A stretch of 64,000 nt of DNA from CBFHMJ01 sp965656875 (GCA_965656875.1 CBFHMJ010000010.1:248001-312000), one strand, 5' to 3'. Positions 24,291 to 34,247 are shown, counted from the first letter of the stretch. Notes: generated by a model not told the origin, from the sequence alone. Made by a program: numbers and translations.

Positions 24291-25961
24291 TTAGTCTTTC
24301 TGAGCGTTTTTGAAAGCTTCAGTCATAGCATTAGAGAAAGTCTCTTCCTGCTTCTTGTTAAGATTGCCTAAGGCTTCTTTTTCTTCAGCTTCGTACTTAG
24401 CTTTGATAGAAAGGCTGATCACGCGATTTTTACGATCAACACCAACAAACTTCGCTTCTACTTCTTCACCTTCGTTCAGGTGAGTTGTAGCATCTTCAAC
24501 ACGCTCACGAGCGATATCAGATACGCGAATGTAACCGTCAACACCATCTGCCAGTTCAACAGTAGCGCCTTTAGCTGTTACTTCAGTAACTTTACCTGTA
24601 ACAATAGCACCTTTTTTGTTTTGATCCAGATAGTTATTGAACGGATCTTCATCAATTTGCTTGATGCCAAGAGAGATACGCTCACGCTCTGGGTCAACTT
24701 GTAGAACTACTGCAGAGATTTCGTCACCTTTGCTGTATTCACGTACTGCGTCTTCACCCGCAACATTCCATGAAATGTCAGATAGGTGAACAAGACCGTC
24801 AATACCACCGTCAAGGCCGATGAAGATACCGAAGTCAGTGATTGACTTGATCTTACCAACAACTTTGTCGCCTTTGCTGTGGTTCTTCGCGAATTCTTCC
24901 CATGGGTTAGCTTTACATTGCTTAAGACCAAGAGAAATACGACGACGCTCTTCGTCAATCTCAAGAACAGTAACTTCAACTGTATCACCAAGATTAACAA
25001 CTTTAGATGGATGGATGTTTTTGTTAGTCCAGTCCATTTCAGAAACGTGTACAAGACCTTCAACGCCTTCTTCGATTTCAACGAAGCAGCCGTAGTCAGT
25101 AAGGTTAGTAACCTGACCAGAAAGTTTAGAACCTTCTGGGTAACGGTTAGCAATTGCTTGCCATGGATCTTCGCCAAGCTGCTTAAGACCTAGAGAAACA
25201 CGAGACTTCTCTTTATCAAACTTAAGGATCTTAACCATGATCTCGTCACCAACATTAACGATTTCACTTGGGTGCTTAACGCGTTTCCAAGCCATGTCAG
25301 TGATGTGTAGAAGACCATCGATACCACCAAGATCAACGAACGCACCGTAATCAGTAAGATTTTTAACGATACCTTTAACTTCTTGATCTTCTTGAAGTGT
25401 ATCAAGTAGAGACTCACGCTCTGCGCTGTTTTCTGACTCAATTACCGCGCGACGAGAAACAACAACGTTGTTGCGCTTCTGGTCTAGCTTGATAACCTTG
25501 AACTCAAGTTCTTTGTCTTCAAGGTGAGTAGTATCACGAACAGGACGAACGTCAACTAGTGAACCAGGTAAGAATGCACGGATGCCTTCAACTTCAACAG
25601 TGAAACCACCTTTAACTTTACCATTGATAAGACCAACAACAGTTTCTTGATCTTCACACGCTTTTTCAAGACGAACCCACGCTTCATGGCGCTTCGCTTT
25701 TTCACGTGAAAGGATAGTTTCACCAAAACCGTCATCGATAGTATCAAGAGCTACGTCGATTGAATCACCAACGTTTACTTCGATTTCGCCTTTAGCGTTT
25801 TTGAACTGTTCTACAGGGATGGCACTTTCAGATTTGACGCCCGCATCAACAAGTACAACGTCTTTTTCGATCGCTACGATTGTACCTTTAACAATTGAAC
25901 CAGGACGAGTTTCAAGGGCTTGTAAGCTCTCTTCGAATAATTGAGCAAAACTTTCAGTCAT
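24291..25961 (-). CDS. rpsA: 30S ribosomal protein S1
   Basis: S1 bridges mRNA to the 30S subunit and unfolds structured messages. The 556-residue product has six S1 domains: two divergent N-terminal ones and four RNA-binding repeats, visible as GIVKNLTDYGAFVDLGG, GQVTNLTDYGCFVEIEEG, GKIKSITDFGIFIGLDGG and GKVTEVTAKGATVELADG. The start is the ATG at 25961 (MTESFAQLFEESL), as in E. coli; a longer frame to 26003 is spurious. Only AAGAA precedes the ATG, matching the known lack of a strong Shine-Dalgarno in rpsA, where S1 binds its own structured leader. A 7-bp hairpin (26059-26081) is in the leader. Codon use is strongly biased, as expected of a highly expressed gene. Confidence 0.98.
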   Translation of the reverse strand: MTESFAQLFEESLQALETRPGSIVKGTIVAIEKDVVLVDAGVKSESAIPVEQFKNAKGEIEVNVGDSIDVALDTIDDGFGETILSREKAKRHEAWVRLEKACEDQETVVGLINGKVKGGFTVEVEGIRAFLPGSLVDVRPVRDTTHLEDKELEFKVIKLDQKRNNVVVSRRAVIESENSAERESLLDTLQEDQEVKGIVKNLTDYGAFVDLGGIDGLLHITDMAWKRVKHPSEIVNVGDEIMVKILKFDKEKSRVSLGLKQLGEDPWQAIANRYPEGSKLSGQVTNLTDYGCFVEIEEGVEGLVHVSEMDWTNKNIHPSKVVNLGDTVEVTVLEIDEERRRISLGLKQCKANPWEEFAKNHSKGDKVVGKIKSITDFGIFIGLDGGIDGLVHLSDISWNVAGEDAVREYSKGDEISAVVLQVDPERERISLGIKQIDEDPFNNYLDQNKKGAIVTGKVTEVTAKGATVELADGVDGYIRVSDIARERVEDATTHLNEGEEVEAKFVGVDRKNRVISLSIKAKYEAEEKEALGNLNKKQEETFSNAMTEAFKNAQKD

Positions 25962-26058
25962 TTCTTTTCGCTTGAATAGATAATACCACAGCACTTCCGG
26001 CACAGTGGGGTTACTAAAGTTACCTCATACGATCCTTTATATGAGTTCGTTACATAAT

Positions 26059-26081
26059 GATTCGTCTTTTTATAACGAATC
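26059..26081 (-). promoter_or_regulatory. Hairpin in the rpsA leader
   Basis: GATTCGT (26059-26065) pairs with ACGAATC (26075-26081), 78 bases before the rpsA ATG. S1 autoregulates through leader hairpins in E. coli; that this hairpin serves that role is inference. Confidence 0.35.
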
Positions 26082-26165
26082 GGACAATTCAGTCGCAGGA
26101 CTATACCTATTTAATCTGACAATCTGATGAACAAATTGTGATGTATAAGCCTGCTATGGAATTTC

Positions 26166-26864
26166 TTATCGCTCAGCTTTCAGACTCTTAAGCCTGTTAG
26201 ACGTATGATTCAGCACAGCTTCAAGTACCTGACTAATCGTCAAATCAGTTGAATCAATGACGTAAGCGTCATCAGCTGGAATCAACGGCGCTACTGAACG
26301 ATTTTTATCACGCTCATCTCTTTCTCTGAGATCGGATAAAAGGGCGTCGAGTTTAACATTGCTACCCTTCTCTTTCAACTCAAGGTAACGGCGTTTTGCT
26401 CGCTCTTCAGCGTCTGCTGTAAGGAATATTTTAACCTCAGCATTTGGAAAAACGACGGTTCCCATGTCTCTTCCATCAGCAACCAGTCCTGGCTCCTGTT
26501 TAAACGCTCTTTGCCTTCTTAATAATGCTTCACGAACACGAGGCAAAGACGCTACACGTGATGCGATACCACCGACTTCTTCATTACGAATACTGTGAGT
26601 AATATCCTCTCCTTCGAGGATTATTTTTGCATTACCGCTCTTTTCGTCGGTAACAAATTGCACATCCAGATTTGCTGCCAGTGGAACCAGAGCTTCTTCG
26701 TTTTCCGGGTCGATGTTGTGATGTACTGAGGCTAATGCCAGTACGCGGTATATTGCACCGCTGTCTAAAATCGCCCAGCCCAGCTTTTGAGCCAGCATTC
26801 GGCTGACTGTTCCTTTACCTGAACCGCTAGGACCATCAATGGTTATCACAGAAGCACTCTGCAT
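26166..26864 (-). CDS. cmk: Cytidylate kinase
   Basis: Cmk phosphorylates CMP and dCMP. 232 residues with the P-loop GPSGSGKGT (about 10-18), DGRDMGTVVFP (nucleotide and acceptor binding) and the KRR lid residues. The start is the ATG at 26864, with GGAGG four bases upstream; the longer frame adds ten residues with no support. It is transcribed towards rpsA with 204 bases between, so rpsA probably has its own promoter in addition. Confidence 0.97.
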   Translation of the reverse strand: MQSASVITIDGPSGSGKGTVSRMLAQKLGWAILDSGAIYRVLALASVHHNIDPENEEALVPLAANLDVQFVTDEKSGNAKIILEGEDITHSIRNEEVGGIASRVASLPRVREALLRRQRAFKQEPGLVADGRDMGTVVFPNAEVKIFLTADAEERAKRRYLELKEKGSNVKLDALLSDLRERDERDKNRSVAPLIPADDAYVIDSTDLTISQVLEAVLNHTSNRLKSLKAER

Positions 26865-27057
26865 AAACCCTCCTGAGTAATTTTTGTGCACCAAAATTGA
26901 AAAATCGCGTGATTATACGCGATTAAAAATCCAATTGCGCCATAAATTTACAGGTATATACAAAGTCGCTGATTTTTGCTCAAAAATGACATGATGCTGA
27001 CATTATTCAAGCAATTATCACCATGTTTGCGATTCCTGGTTAATGACGCAATCAGTA

Positions 27058-28341
27058 TTAAGCCTGACAAATAGATTGATATTTTGTGAAATAGTCCGGG
27101 AAAGTCTTTGAAGTACATCCTGGATCGAGAATGGTAATCCCACATTGAGCGAGATTAATTAAAGAAAAGCACATCGCCATACGATGGTCATCATAAGTTG
27201 CTATTTCTGCGTGGTTTATAAGCGTTGGCGGGGTAATTTCGATAAAGTCATCACCTTCTATAACGGTAGCGCCGACTTTACGCAATTCTGTCGCCATAGC
27301 AGAAAGCCGATCAGTCTCTTTCACGCGCCAGTTATAGATGTTTCGAATACATGTTGTTCCTTCAGCAAATAATGCTGTAGTGGCAATAGTCATTGCTGCG
27401 TCAGGAATATGATTCATATCCATGTCAACAGCGGTTAGCGATCCACGAGTAACTTCAATATATTCTGGCGTGCGCGTAACAGATGCGCCCATTGCTTCAA
27501 GAACATCTGCAAAATGTATATCGCCTTGCGTACTGTCAGTGCCTATTCCCCTGACTCGCACAGTACCGCCTTTAATTGCTGCGGCAGCCAGAAAATAGCT
27601 TGCTGACGATGCATCACCTTCGACCATATAACGACCCGGTGAACGATAAACCTGACCACCTTTAATCGTAAACGTCTGATAGTCGTTATGTTCAATAACG
27701 GCACCAAACGTTGCAATAATCTGTAATGTAAGTTCGATATACGGCTTAGAAACTAACTCACCTGAAATATCAATTTGGGTGTCCTGATTCAGTAAGGGTG
27801 CAATCATTAACACCGCAGTTAAAAACTGACTACTAACTGAACCATCAATACTGATATGCCCACCTGTTAATTCCTTGCCTTGAATCTGCATGGGTGGATA
27901 GCCATCCATTTCCAGGAAGTTGATGTCGGCACCAAGTTGAATCAATGCATCGGTGAGGTGGGCAATAGGTCGTTCTTTCATTCTCGGCTCGCCAGTTAAC
28001 ACAAATGAGCCTTTGCTGGCGGCAAGAGCAGCACACAAAGGCCGCATTGCAGTACCCGCATTACCAAGAAAAAGTTCTTGAGCTTGCGATACATTAAAAA
28101 AACCTCCAACCCCGTGGATCGTGCATTCAGTTTTGTCATCTGACAATGAATAATAAACACCCAGTTGTTTAAGTGCATTGAGCATATGACGGATGTCATC
28201 ACTGTCGAGTAAGTTCGTAATGGTCGTTTCACCATGTGCCAGAGCAGCCAGTAGCAATGCTCTGTTTGACAGGCTTTTAGAGCCAGGTAACTGAATTTCA
28301 CCAGATACGCCTTTAACAGGCGTCAGGGTTAGTGATTCCAA
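27058..28341 (-). CDS. aroA: EPSP synthase (3-phosphoshikimate 1-carboxyvinyltransferase)
   Basis: AroA makes 5-enolpyruvylshikimate 3-phosphate from shikimate 3-phosphate and PEP in the pathway to chorismate. 427 residues, the E. coli-like class I length. LPGSKSLSNRALLLAALA (about 18-35) includes the catalytic lysine; LFLGNAGTAMRPL (about 90-102), GDASSASYFLAAAA and the RVKETDRL segment with Asp-Glu are intact. The GNAGTAMRP loop matches the glyphosate-sensitive class I form. It lies between serC and cmk, a common gammaproteobacterial order; here no pheA, hisC or tyrA intervenes. Confidence 0.98.
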   Translation of the reverse strand: MESLTLTPVKGVSGEIQLPGSKSLSNRALLLAALAHGETTITNLLDSDDIRHMLNALKQLGVYYSLSDDKTECTIHGVGGFFNVSQAQELFLGNAGTAMRPLCAALAASKGSFVLTGEPRMKERPIAHLTDALIQLGADINFLEMDGYPPMQIQGKELTGGHISIDGSVSSQFLTAVLMIAPLLNQDTQIDISGELVSKPYIELTLQIIATFGAVIEHNDYQTFTIKGGQVYRSPGRYMVEGDASSASYFLAAAAIKGGTVRVRGIGTDSTQGDIHFADVLEAMGASVTRTPEYIEVTRGSLTAVDMDMNHIPDAAMTIATTALFAEGTTCIRNIYNWRVKETDRLSAMATELRKVGATVIEGDDFIEITPPTLINHAEIATYDDHRMAMCFSLINLAQCGITILDPGCTSKTFPDYFTKYQSICQA

Positions 28342-28412
28342 ATGTTGTTCTCCAAATTATGTATTGTTATCTAAAAGGTGAATGGTGAGATAAACGGTAA
28401 CCTTCAACCGGC

Positions 28413-29510
28413 CTAACCGTAACGTTTCTCGAAGTCAGCCATAAAACTAACTAACGCCTGCACCCCTTCCAGTGGCATAGCATTATAAATACTCGCACGC
28501 ATGCCACCGACTGAACGATGCCCCGCGAGCGACATAAGGCCACATTGTTCTGCTTCCGCAAGGAATGTCTTATCAAGCGCAGAATCTGCCAGCTGGAACG
28601 GCACATTCATCAATGAACGATTCTCTGAGGCAATCGAATTGCGATAAAAATCACTACTATCGATACTTTGATACAGCAACTGTGCTTTCTGCTCATTGAT
28701 AGTCGCCATTGCATCGACACCACCTTTACCCTTCAGCCATTTAAATACAAGGCCAGCTAAATACCAGGCAAAGGTCGGAGGAGTATTAAACATGCTACCG
28801 TTCTCGGCTGCAAGGGTGTAATTCAAAATTGCAGGTGTATCAGCCCGAGCCTGTCCAAGCAACGCATTGTTAACGACCACCATTGTCAGTCCAGATGGCC
28901 CAATATTCTTCTGAGCGCCAGCGTAAATCACGCCATAATCCTTCACGTTGATCCGCTTCGACAGAATGTTAGAGGACATGTCCGCAACCAAAGGAACCGT
29001 ACCGCTCGGGATTTCGTCAACTTTTACGCCATCAACGGTTTCATTAGGGCAATAATGTAGATAGGCAGCCTGATCATTGGTTTGCCAGTCTGCCATGTCA
29101 GCAACTTGCCGAATACCGTCTTCTGTTACAGGTTCTGTCACAACTGAGACATCCAGAAACTTTTTGGCTTCTGCTACAGATGCCTTTGACCACGATCCTG
29201 TAATGGCATAATCGGCCGAAGAACCAAGACCCGCCAGGTTCATTGGCACCGCTGAAAATTGCCCACGTCCACCGCCATGCATAAACAACACACTGTAGTC
29301 ATCTGGTACAGATAAAAGTTCTCTGAAATCTTTTTCAGCTTGCTCCGCAACTGATTTGAATAACGCACTACGGTGGCTCAGTTCCATAACCGAACAACCC
29401 GTGTTGTTCCAGTTGACTAATTCTTCCTGTGCCTGCTTCATTACCTCTACAGGCAACATCGCAGGCCCGGCACAAAAATTATAGACTGTTTGTTTTGTTG
29501 CATCAGACAT
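28413..29510 (-). CDS. serC: Phosphoserine aminotransferase
   Basis: SerC transaminates 3-phosphohydroxypyruvate to phosphoserine and also serves pyridoxal phosphate synthesis. 365 residues of a class V PLP enzyme: VYNFCAGPAMLP at the start, MHGGGRGQFSA, and the PLP lysine in YAGAQKNIGPSG (near 200), then GLMSLAGHRSVGGMRASIYNA at the end (segments given separately in the chain). The start is the ATG at 29510 with AGGA seven bases upstream; the longer frame to 29573 overlaps the gyrA tail region and has no support. serC-aroA are probably co-transcribed after gyrA. Confidence 0.97.
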   Translation of the reverse strand: MSDATKQTVYNFCAGPAMLPVEVMKQAQEELVNWNNTGCSVMELSHRSALFKSVAEQAEKDFRELLSVPDDYSVLFMHGGGRGQFSAVPMNLAGLGSSADYAITGSWSKASVAEAKKFLDVSVVTEPVTEDGIRQVADMADWQTNDQAAYLHYCPNETVDGVKVDEIPSGTVPLVADMSSNILSKRINVKDYGVIYAGAQKNIGPSGLTMVVVNNALLGQARADTPAILNYTLAAENGSMFNTPPTFAWYLAGLVFKWLKGKGGVDAMATINEQKAQLLYQSIDSSDFYRNSIASENRSLMNVPFQLADSALDKTFLAEAEQCGLMSLAGHRSVGGMRASIYNAMPLEGVQALVSFMADFEKRYG

Positions 29511-29585
29511 CTGACTATCCTCTTTTTCGGAAGCAAAAACAAAACGAGCGGTATAAAACCGCTCGCTCTTCATGCATATTTTCGA

Positions 29586-32243
29586 CTACTCGTCGGTAGC
29601 TCCACCTTCCTGCGGTTCACTGTCGTCAGTGACTTGCTCCGCATCGGTAGCACTATCTGATGGCTGTTGATTTTCATCCGTTGTTTCAGTCTCATCCACA
29701 TCGTCTTCGTCAGCAACTTCGTCAATGCGTTCAAGGCCCACAACTTTTTCTTCATCAGCCGTCTTAATCAAGGTAACCCCCTGAGTATTACGGCCTACAA
29801 CAGAAACTTCATTAACTCTTGTTCTGACTAACGTGCCTCTGTCGCTAATTAACATGATCTCGTCGTTTTCTTCCGACTGAACCGCACCTACAACCAGACC
29901 ATTTCTATCAGTTACTTTGATAGAAACAACACCTTTCGTTGCACGGCTCTTCGCCGGATACTCTTCAAGTGGTGTACGTTTACCGTAACCATTCTGAGTA
30001 ACCGTTAAAATCTCTCCGTCATTATGAGGAACGATCAACGAAACAACATTTTCGTGTTCTTCAAGCTTTATACCTCGAACACCAGTTGCTGTCCGGCCCA
30101 TTGGACGAACTTCTTTACCTTCGTTGAAACGAACCACTTTACCGCTGTCTGAGAACAGCATGATGTCGTTTTCACCGTTAGTAATGTCAACACCGATAAG
30201 TTTATCGCCATCCTTCAGATTGACCGCGATAATACCGTTAGCACGAGGACGAGAATATTCTTTCAGGCTGGTTTTCTTAACTGTACCTTTCGCCGTTGCC
30301 ATGAAGATATATTTATCATCTTCATATTCACGAACAGGCAGAATTGCAGTAATTCGCTCATTCTCGTCCAAAGGCAATAAATTAACGATTGGACGACCAC
30401 GAGCTGTACGGCTAGCCAAAGGCAACTCATAAACTTGTAGCCAGTACATCTTACCGCGATCAGAGAAACACAGAATCGTATCGTGAGTGTTCGCAATCAG
30501 TAAACGCTCGACGAAATCTTCATCTTTCATTCTGGTTGCTGCTTTACCTTTACCGCCACGACGCTGAGCTTGATAATCGGTAAGCGGTTGATACTTCACA
30601 TACCCTTCGTGAGAAAGCGTAACCACTACGTCTTCTTCACTAATAAGATCAATCATTGAAATATCATGTGCTGAATTCTGAATTTCTGTACGACGTGCAT
30701 CACCAAATACGGCTTTCGTCTCATTCAGTTCATCACAAATAACTTCCATTAATCGTTCAGAACTGGACAGGATATGAAGAAGTTCAGCAATCAATTCAAG
30801 AATCGTTTTGTACTCATCCAGAATCTTTTCGTGTTCAAGGCCTGTTAATTTGTGAAGACGTAAATCAAGAATTGCCTGTGCCTGAACTTCCGTCAGGTAA
30901 TACATGTCATCACGAATGCCATACTGCGGTTCAAGCCATTCAGGACGAGCTGCATCATCACCAGCTTTTTCAAGCATGCCTTTAACACTGCCTAAATCCC
31001 AACCACGAGACACTAATGCTTCTTTTGCCTGTGCAGGTGTTGGTGATGACTTAATCAATTCAATGATTGGATCGATGTTTGCGAGCGCAATAGCAAGACT
31101 TTCAAGGATATGAGCACGTTCACGCGCTTTACGTAGATCAAAAACCGTTCTGCGTGTAACAACTTCACGACGGTGAAGAACAAACGCTTCTAACGTTTCT
31201 TTCAGGTTGAACAATTTCGGCTGACCATTGTCCAGGGCAACCATATTGATACCGAAAACGTTTTGCATCTGAGTAAGAGAGTAAAGCTGGTTCAGAATGA
31301 CTTCACCAGGTACACCTTTACGCAATTCAATAACAATACGCATACCGTCTTTATCAGACTCGTCACGTAATGCAGTGATGCCTTCTACACGTTTTTCTTT
31401 TACCAGTTCAGCAATCTTTTCAATCAGTTTTGCTTTATTAACCTGATACGGGATTTCAGTAACGATGATCGTTTCTTTACCCGTTTTTTCATCATATTCC
31501 ACATCAGCTTTTGCACGAATGTAGATTTTACCCCGACCCGTCTTATATGCCTGGATAATACCAGCACGGCCATTGATCATAGCTGCCGTTGGGAAGTCAG
31601 GGCCTGGAATAATTTGGATGAGTTCATCAATTGTGATTTCTGGATTATCAATTAATGCCAGACATCCATCGACAACTTCAGTCAGGTTATGAGGAGGGAT
31701 ATTGGTCGCCATACCTACGGCGATACCAGAAGAACCGTTAACCAACAGATTTGGGACTTTCGTTGGTAGTACAACCGGGATTTGCTCAGTGCCATCATAG
31801 TTTGGCGCATAATCCACGGTTTCTTTTTCAAGGTCTGCTAACAGTTCATGAGAGACTCTGGCCATTCTGATTTCGGTATAACGCATTGCTGCGGCCGAGT
31901 CGCCGTCTACCGAACCAAAGTTACCCTGACCATCAACGAGCATATAACGCAGAGAAAACGGCTGGGCCATACGAACAATTGTGTCGTAAACCGCAGTATC
32001 ACCGTGCGGGTGATACTTACCAATTACATCCCCTACTACACGCGCCGATTTCTTATAGGGCTTATTCCAGTCATTTCTAAGTTCATGCATCGCGAACAAC
32101 ACACGACGATGAACAGGCTTAAGTCCATCGCGCACATCAGGTAATGCACGCCCGACGATGACACTCATCGCGTAATCGAGATACGAGTTTTTTAACTCGT
32201 CTTCGATATTCACCGGAATAATTTCATTTGCCAGATCAGTCAT
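29586..32243 (-). CDS. gyrA: DNA gyrase subunit A
   Basis: GyrA breaks and rejoins DNA; with GyrB it introduces negative supercoils. 885 residues: winged-helix/tower domain with the catalytic tyrosine Tyr122 (AMRYTEIRM), a coiled-coil, and a C-terminal six-bladed pinwheel with the GyrA box QRRGGKG (near 560). The quinolone-interaction region reads YHPHGDTAVYD, with Thr83 and Asp87; Thr at 83 is the wild type in several genera and is not evidence of resistance. A strongly acidic tail (about 845-885) follows the pinwheel, as in E. coli, where it tunes supercoiling. Divergent from ubiG, as in E. coli. Confidence 0.98.
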   Translation of the reverse strand: MTDLANEIIPVNIEDELKNSYLDYAMSVIVGRALPDVRDGLKPVHRRVLFAMHELRNDWNKPYKKSARVVGDVIGKYHPHGDTAVYDTIVRMAQPFSLRYMLVDGQGNFGSVDGDSAAAMRYTEIRMARVSHELLADLEKETVDYAPNYDGTEQIPVVLPTKVPNLLVNGSSGIAVGMATNIPPHNLTEVVDGCLALIDNPEITIDELIQIIPGPDFPTAAMINGRAGIIQAYKTGRGKIYIRAKADVEYDEKTGKETIIVTEIPYQVNKAKLIEKIAELVKEKRVEGITALRDESDKDGMRIVIELRKGVPGEVILNQLYSLTQMQNVFGINMVALDNGQPKLFNLKETLEAFVLHRREVVTRRTVFDLRKARERAHILESLAIALANIDPIIELIKSSPTPAQAKEALVSRGWDLGSVKGMLEKAGDDAARPEWLEPQYGIRDDMYYLTEVQAQAILDLRLHKLTGLEHEKILDEYKTILELIAELLHILSSSERLMEVICDELNETKAVFGDARRTEIQNSAHDISMIDLISEEDVVVTLSHEGYVKYQPLTDYQAQRRGGKGKAATRMKDEDFVERLLIANTHDTILCFSDRGKMYWLQVYELPLASRTARGRPIVNLLPLDENERITAILPVREYEDDKYIFMATAKGTVKKTSLKEYSRPRANGIIAVNLKDGDKLIGVDITNGENDIMLFSDSGKVVRFNEGKEVRPMGRTATGVRGIKLEEHENVVSLIVPHNDGEILTVTQNGYGKRTPLEEYPAKSRATKGVVSIKVTDRNGLVVGAVQSEENDEIMLISDRGTLVRTRVNEVSVVGRNTQGVTLIKTADEEKVVGLERIDEVADEDDVDETETTDENQQPSDSATDAEQVTDDSEPQEGGATDE

Positions 32244-32478
32244 ATAAAATTTTATTCCCTAAATTCAATAGGTTACTATAAATTTACAGCATTTGTTTTT
32301 AATAAGCAGTCGATTCTAACATATAAATGAACGCTTTCCATGATGTTTAGAAGTAATATGACTAATTGTTTGATAACATGCATGCCCGTCAATTTTAGCG
32401 CCTGGTTTCGAGAGCCACTGCTATTAAGCTTTTTATGCTAACCAGCTGTTTTAACGATTAAATTTTGAACTGATTAAT

Positions 32479-33186
32479 ATGACGACACATCAAAACTTTG
32501 ACCCTGCTGAAATCAAAAAATTTGAAGATCTGGCCTCACGCTGGTGGGATTTTGAAGGTGAATTCAAGCCTCTTCACGATATTAACCCGTTAAGGCTTGA
32601 TTTTATTGCATTACATGCAGGCGGCCTGTTCGATAAACAAATCGTTGATATTGGCTGCGGCGGCGGGATTCTGTCTGAAAGTATGGCAAAAATGGGTGGA
32701 AATGTTTCAGGCATTGATATGGGTCTTGAACCTTTACAAGTCGCCAAATTGCATGGTCTGGAAACGGGTGTGAAAGTTAATTACACACAAACGACTGCAG
32801 AAGAATTCGCAAAGGAAAATACCGCTCAGTTTGATGTTGTAACCTGCATGGAGATGCTTGAACACGTCCCGGAGCCAGCATCTGTCGTTCAGGCATGTTC
32901 TGAATTAGTAAAAGATGATGGATATGTTTTCTTCTCAACACTGAACAAAACGCTTAAGTCATGGTTGTTCGCAATCATTGGAGCTGAAAAAGTATTAAAA
33001 CTGGTGCCAGATGGAACGCACGATTTCGAGAAGTTCATTAAGCCATCTCAATTGATTGCTATGGCTGAAGCCTGTGATCTGAAAGTTCGTCATATAACCG
33101 GTATTCATTACAATCCAGTCAACAAAACATTTAAGCTGGGACCGGGCGTAGACGTCAATTACATTATTTGCTGTCAGAAAGTTTAA
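32479..33186 (+). CDS. ubiG: Ubiquinone biosynthesis O-methyltransferase
   Basis: UbiG carries out both O-methylations in ubiquinone synthesis. 235 residues with the N-terminal signature FEDLASRWWDFEGEFKPLHDINP, SAM motif I IVDIGCGGGILSE (about 55-67) and CMEMLEHVPEP (about 130-140). The divergent arrangement with gyrA is the classic gammaproteobacterial order. It is followed 19 bases later by a phosphatase gene with a clear GAGG ribosome site. Confidence 0.97.
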   Translation: MTTHQNFDPAEIKKFEDLASRWWDFEGEFKPLHDINPLRLDFIALHAGGLFDKQIVDIGCGGGILSESMAKMGGNVSGIDMGLEPLQVAKLHGLETGVKVNYTQTTAEEFAKENTAQFDVVTCMEMLEHVPEPASVVQACSELVKDDGYVFFSTLNKTLKSWLFAIIGAEKVLKLVPDGTHDFEKFIKPSQLIAMAEACDLKVRHITGIHYNPVNKTFKLGPGVDVNYIICCQKV

Positions 33187-33205
33187 TTAACTTGCGAGGT
33201 AAACA

Positions 33206-33868
33206 ATGAGCCATTCGATTACTCATGTATTGTTCGATTTAGATGGCACCCTGTTGGATACTGCTGATGATCTGGGTGCAGCATTAAATTTTGTTCTCAA
33301 ACAACAAGGCTTACCCGAAGTATCACCTGAACGTTATCGTCCTGTCGCGTCAAACGGATCAAAAGGATTGATCGAACTTGGATTTGGTGATCGTTTAGAT
33401 GAATTTAATTTTGATCAACTTCGGCAGGATTTTCTGGATTACTATGAAGGCAACATCAGCAAAAACACCCGATATATGCCTGATGCAGAAGAAGCCCTTC
33501 ACTTCTTGAATGACAATGGAATTGACTGGGGTGTTGTCACCAACAAACCACATTATCTTACCGTTGAAGCCGTTAAGTTTTTCCCCTTGTTTGATCACTG
33601 CAAAAGCCTCATCAGTGGAGATACACTACCCGTCAGAAAACCTGACCCGGCACCGATAGAACTTGCAATGGAACAAATCGGCACATCAGCGCAACATTGC
33701 CTTTATATTGGCGATGCTGAACGGGATATTCAGGCTGGTCGTAATGCTGGTTGTAAAACTGCTGTTGTGCTTAACGGCTTTATCCCACCGGGCGAAAACA
33801 CAGATGACTGGCAACCCGATATGGCGTTTACATCACTGCAAGATTTGATACGTTTATTTAAACATTAA
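33206..33868 (+). CDS. mupP: HAD phosphatase, MupP-like (N-acetylmuramate 6-phosphate phosphatase)
   Basis: 220 residues of a HAD-superfamily phosphatase with a small cap: motif I FDLDGTLLDT (about 10-19), motif II VVTNKP (about 110), motif III lysine in RKPDPAP (about 144) and motif IV IGDAERDIQAG (about 167-177). Annotators often call such proteins phosphoglycolate phosphatase. The position directly after ubiG and the C-terminal NGFIPPGENTDDW, which resembles the GYIHPEDNP segment in Pseudomonas MupP as I remember it, favour MupP of the anhydromuropeptide recycling route (AnmK-MupP-AmgK-MurU). Phosphoglycolate phosphatase remains the alternative. AnmK, AmgK and MurU are not in the window. 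Confidence 0.75.
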   Translation: MSHSITHVLFDLDGTLLDTADDLGAALNFVLKQQGLPEVSPERYRPVASNGSKGLIELGFGDRLDEFNFDQLRQDFLDYYEGNISKNTRYMPDAEEALHFLNDNGIDWGVVTNKPHYLTVEAVKFFPLFDHCKSLISGDTLPVRKPDPAPIELAMEQIGTSAQHCLYIGDAERDIQAGRNAGCKTAVVLNGFIPPGENTDDWQPDMAFTSLQDLIRLFKH

Positions 33869-33916
33869 GGTGGTAATTTATTCCATCTGACAGCCCGGAT
33901 TCAAACATCATTAAAT

Positions 33917-33951
33917 AGCCCTGAACCCCTGTAATTCTCAGGGCTTTTTTA
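33917..33951 (+). terminator. Terminator of ubiG-mupP
   Basis: AGCCCTGA (33917-33924) / TCAGGGCT (33938-33945) with a 13-nt loop, followed by TTTTTT. Confidence 0.9.
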
Positions 33952-34140
33952 ATTTGCTGATCAAATATTCAAACTCGCTGAGTCAAGCAAAAAAATTTTT
34001 ATTTTTTCTCATGCAATTTGGCCTGGTAAATAGCCTCAAAACTATCTTGCATTTTTTATTTTGCTAAGCCTCCTTCTACTATTCAGTTAGTAACTACCAA
34101 CATTGCAAATACCCTGACCATTTAGTCATATTATTCAATC

Positions 34141-34203
34141 TTGCAAATGCCAAAAAACACCTATATCTTGTGATTCCAATCTCATCCACCCCTATATATT
34201 GTG
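34141..34203 (+). promoter_or_regulatory. nrdA promoter with two NrdR boxes
   Basis: Two 16-bp NrdR boxes, ACACCTATATCTTGTG (34157-34172) and ACCCCTATATATTGTG (34188-34203), start 31 bp apart, three helical turns, as is usual for the ATP/dATP-sensing repressor NrdR. TTGCAA (34141-34146) with a 17-bp spacer to TATCTT (34164-34169) is a possible promoter whose -10 lies inside box 1. NrdR itself is not in this window. The rest of 33952-34367 holds no gene. Confidence 0.85.
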
Positions 34204-34247
34204 TTAGCGCTGAGTTAACGGATTTGAGGGATAGCGTCTATTCTAAA

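Noticed and set aside
24480..25441. Frames on both strands within rpsA
   Set aside because: Reflect strong codon bias and the repeated S1 domains; rpsA is intact in one frame.
31995..32015. gyrA Thr83 as a quinolone-resistance substitution
   Set aside because: Threonine at this position is the native residue in several gammaproteobacterial genera and Asp87 is unchanged, so it is not evidence of resistance.
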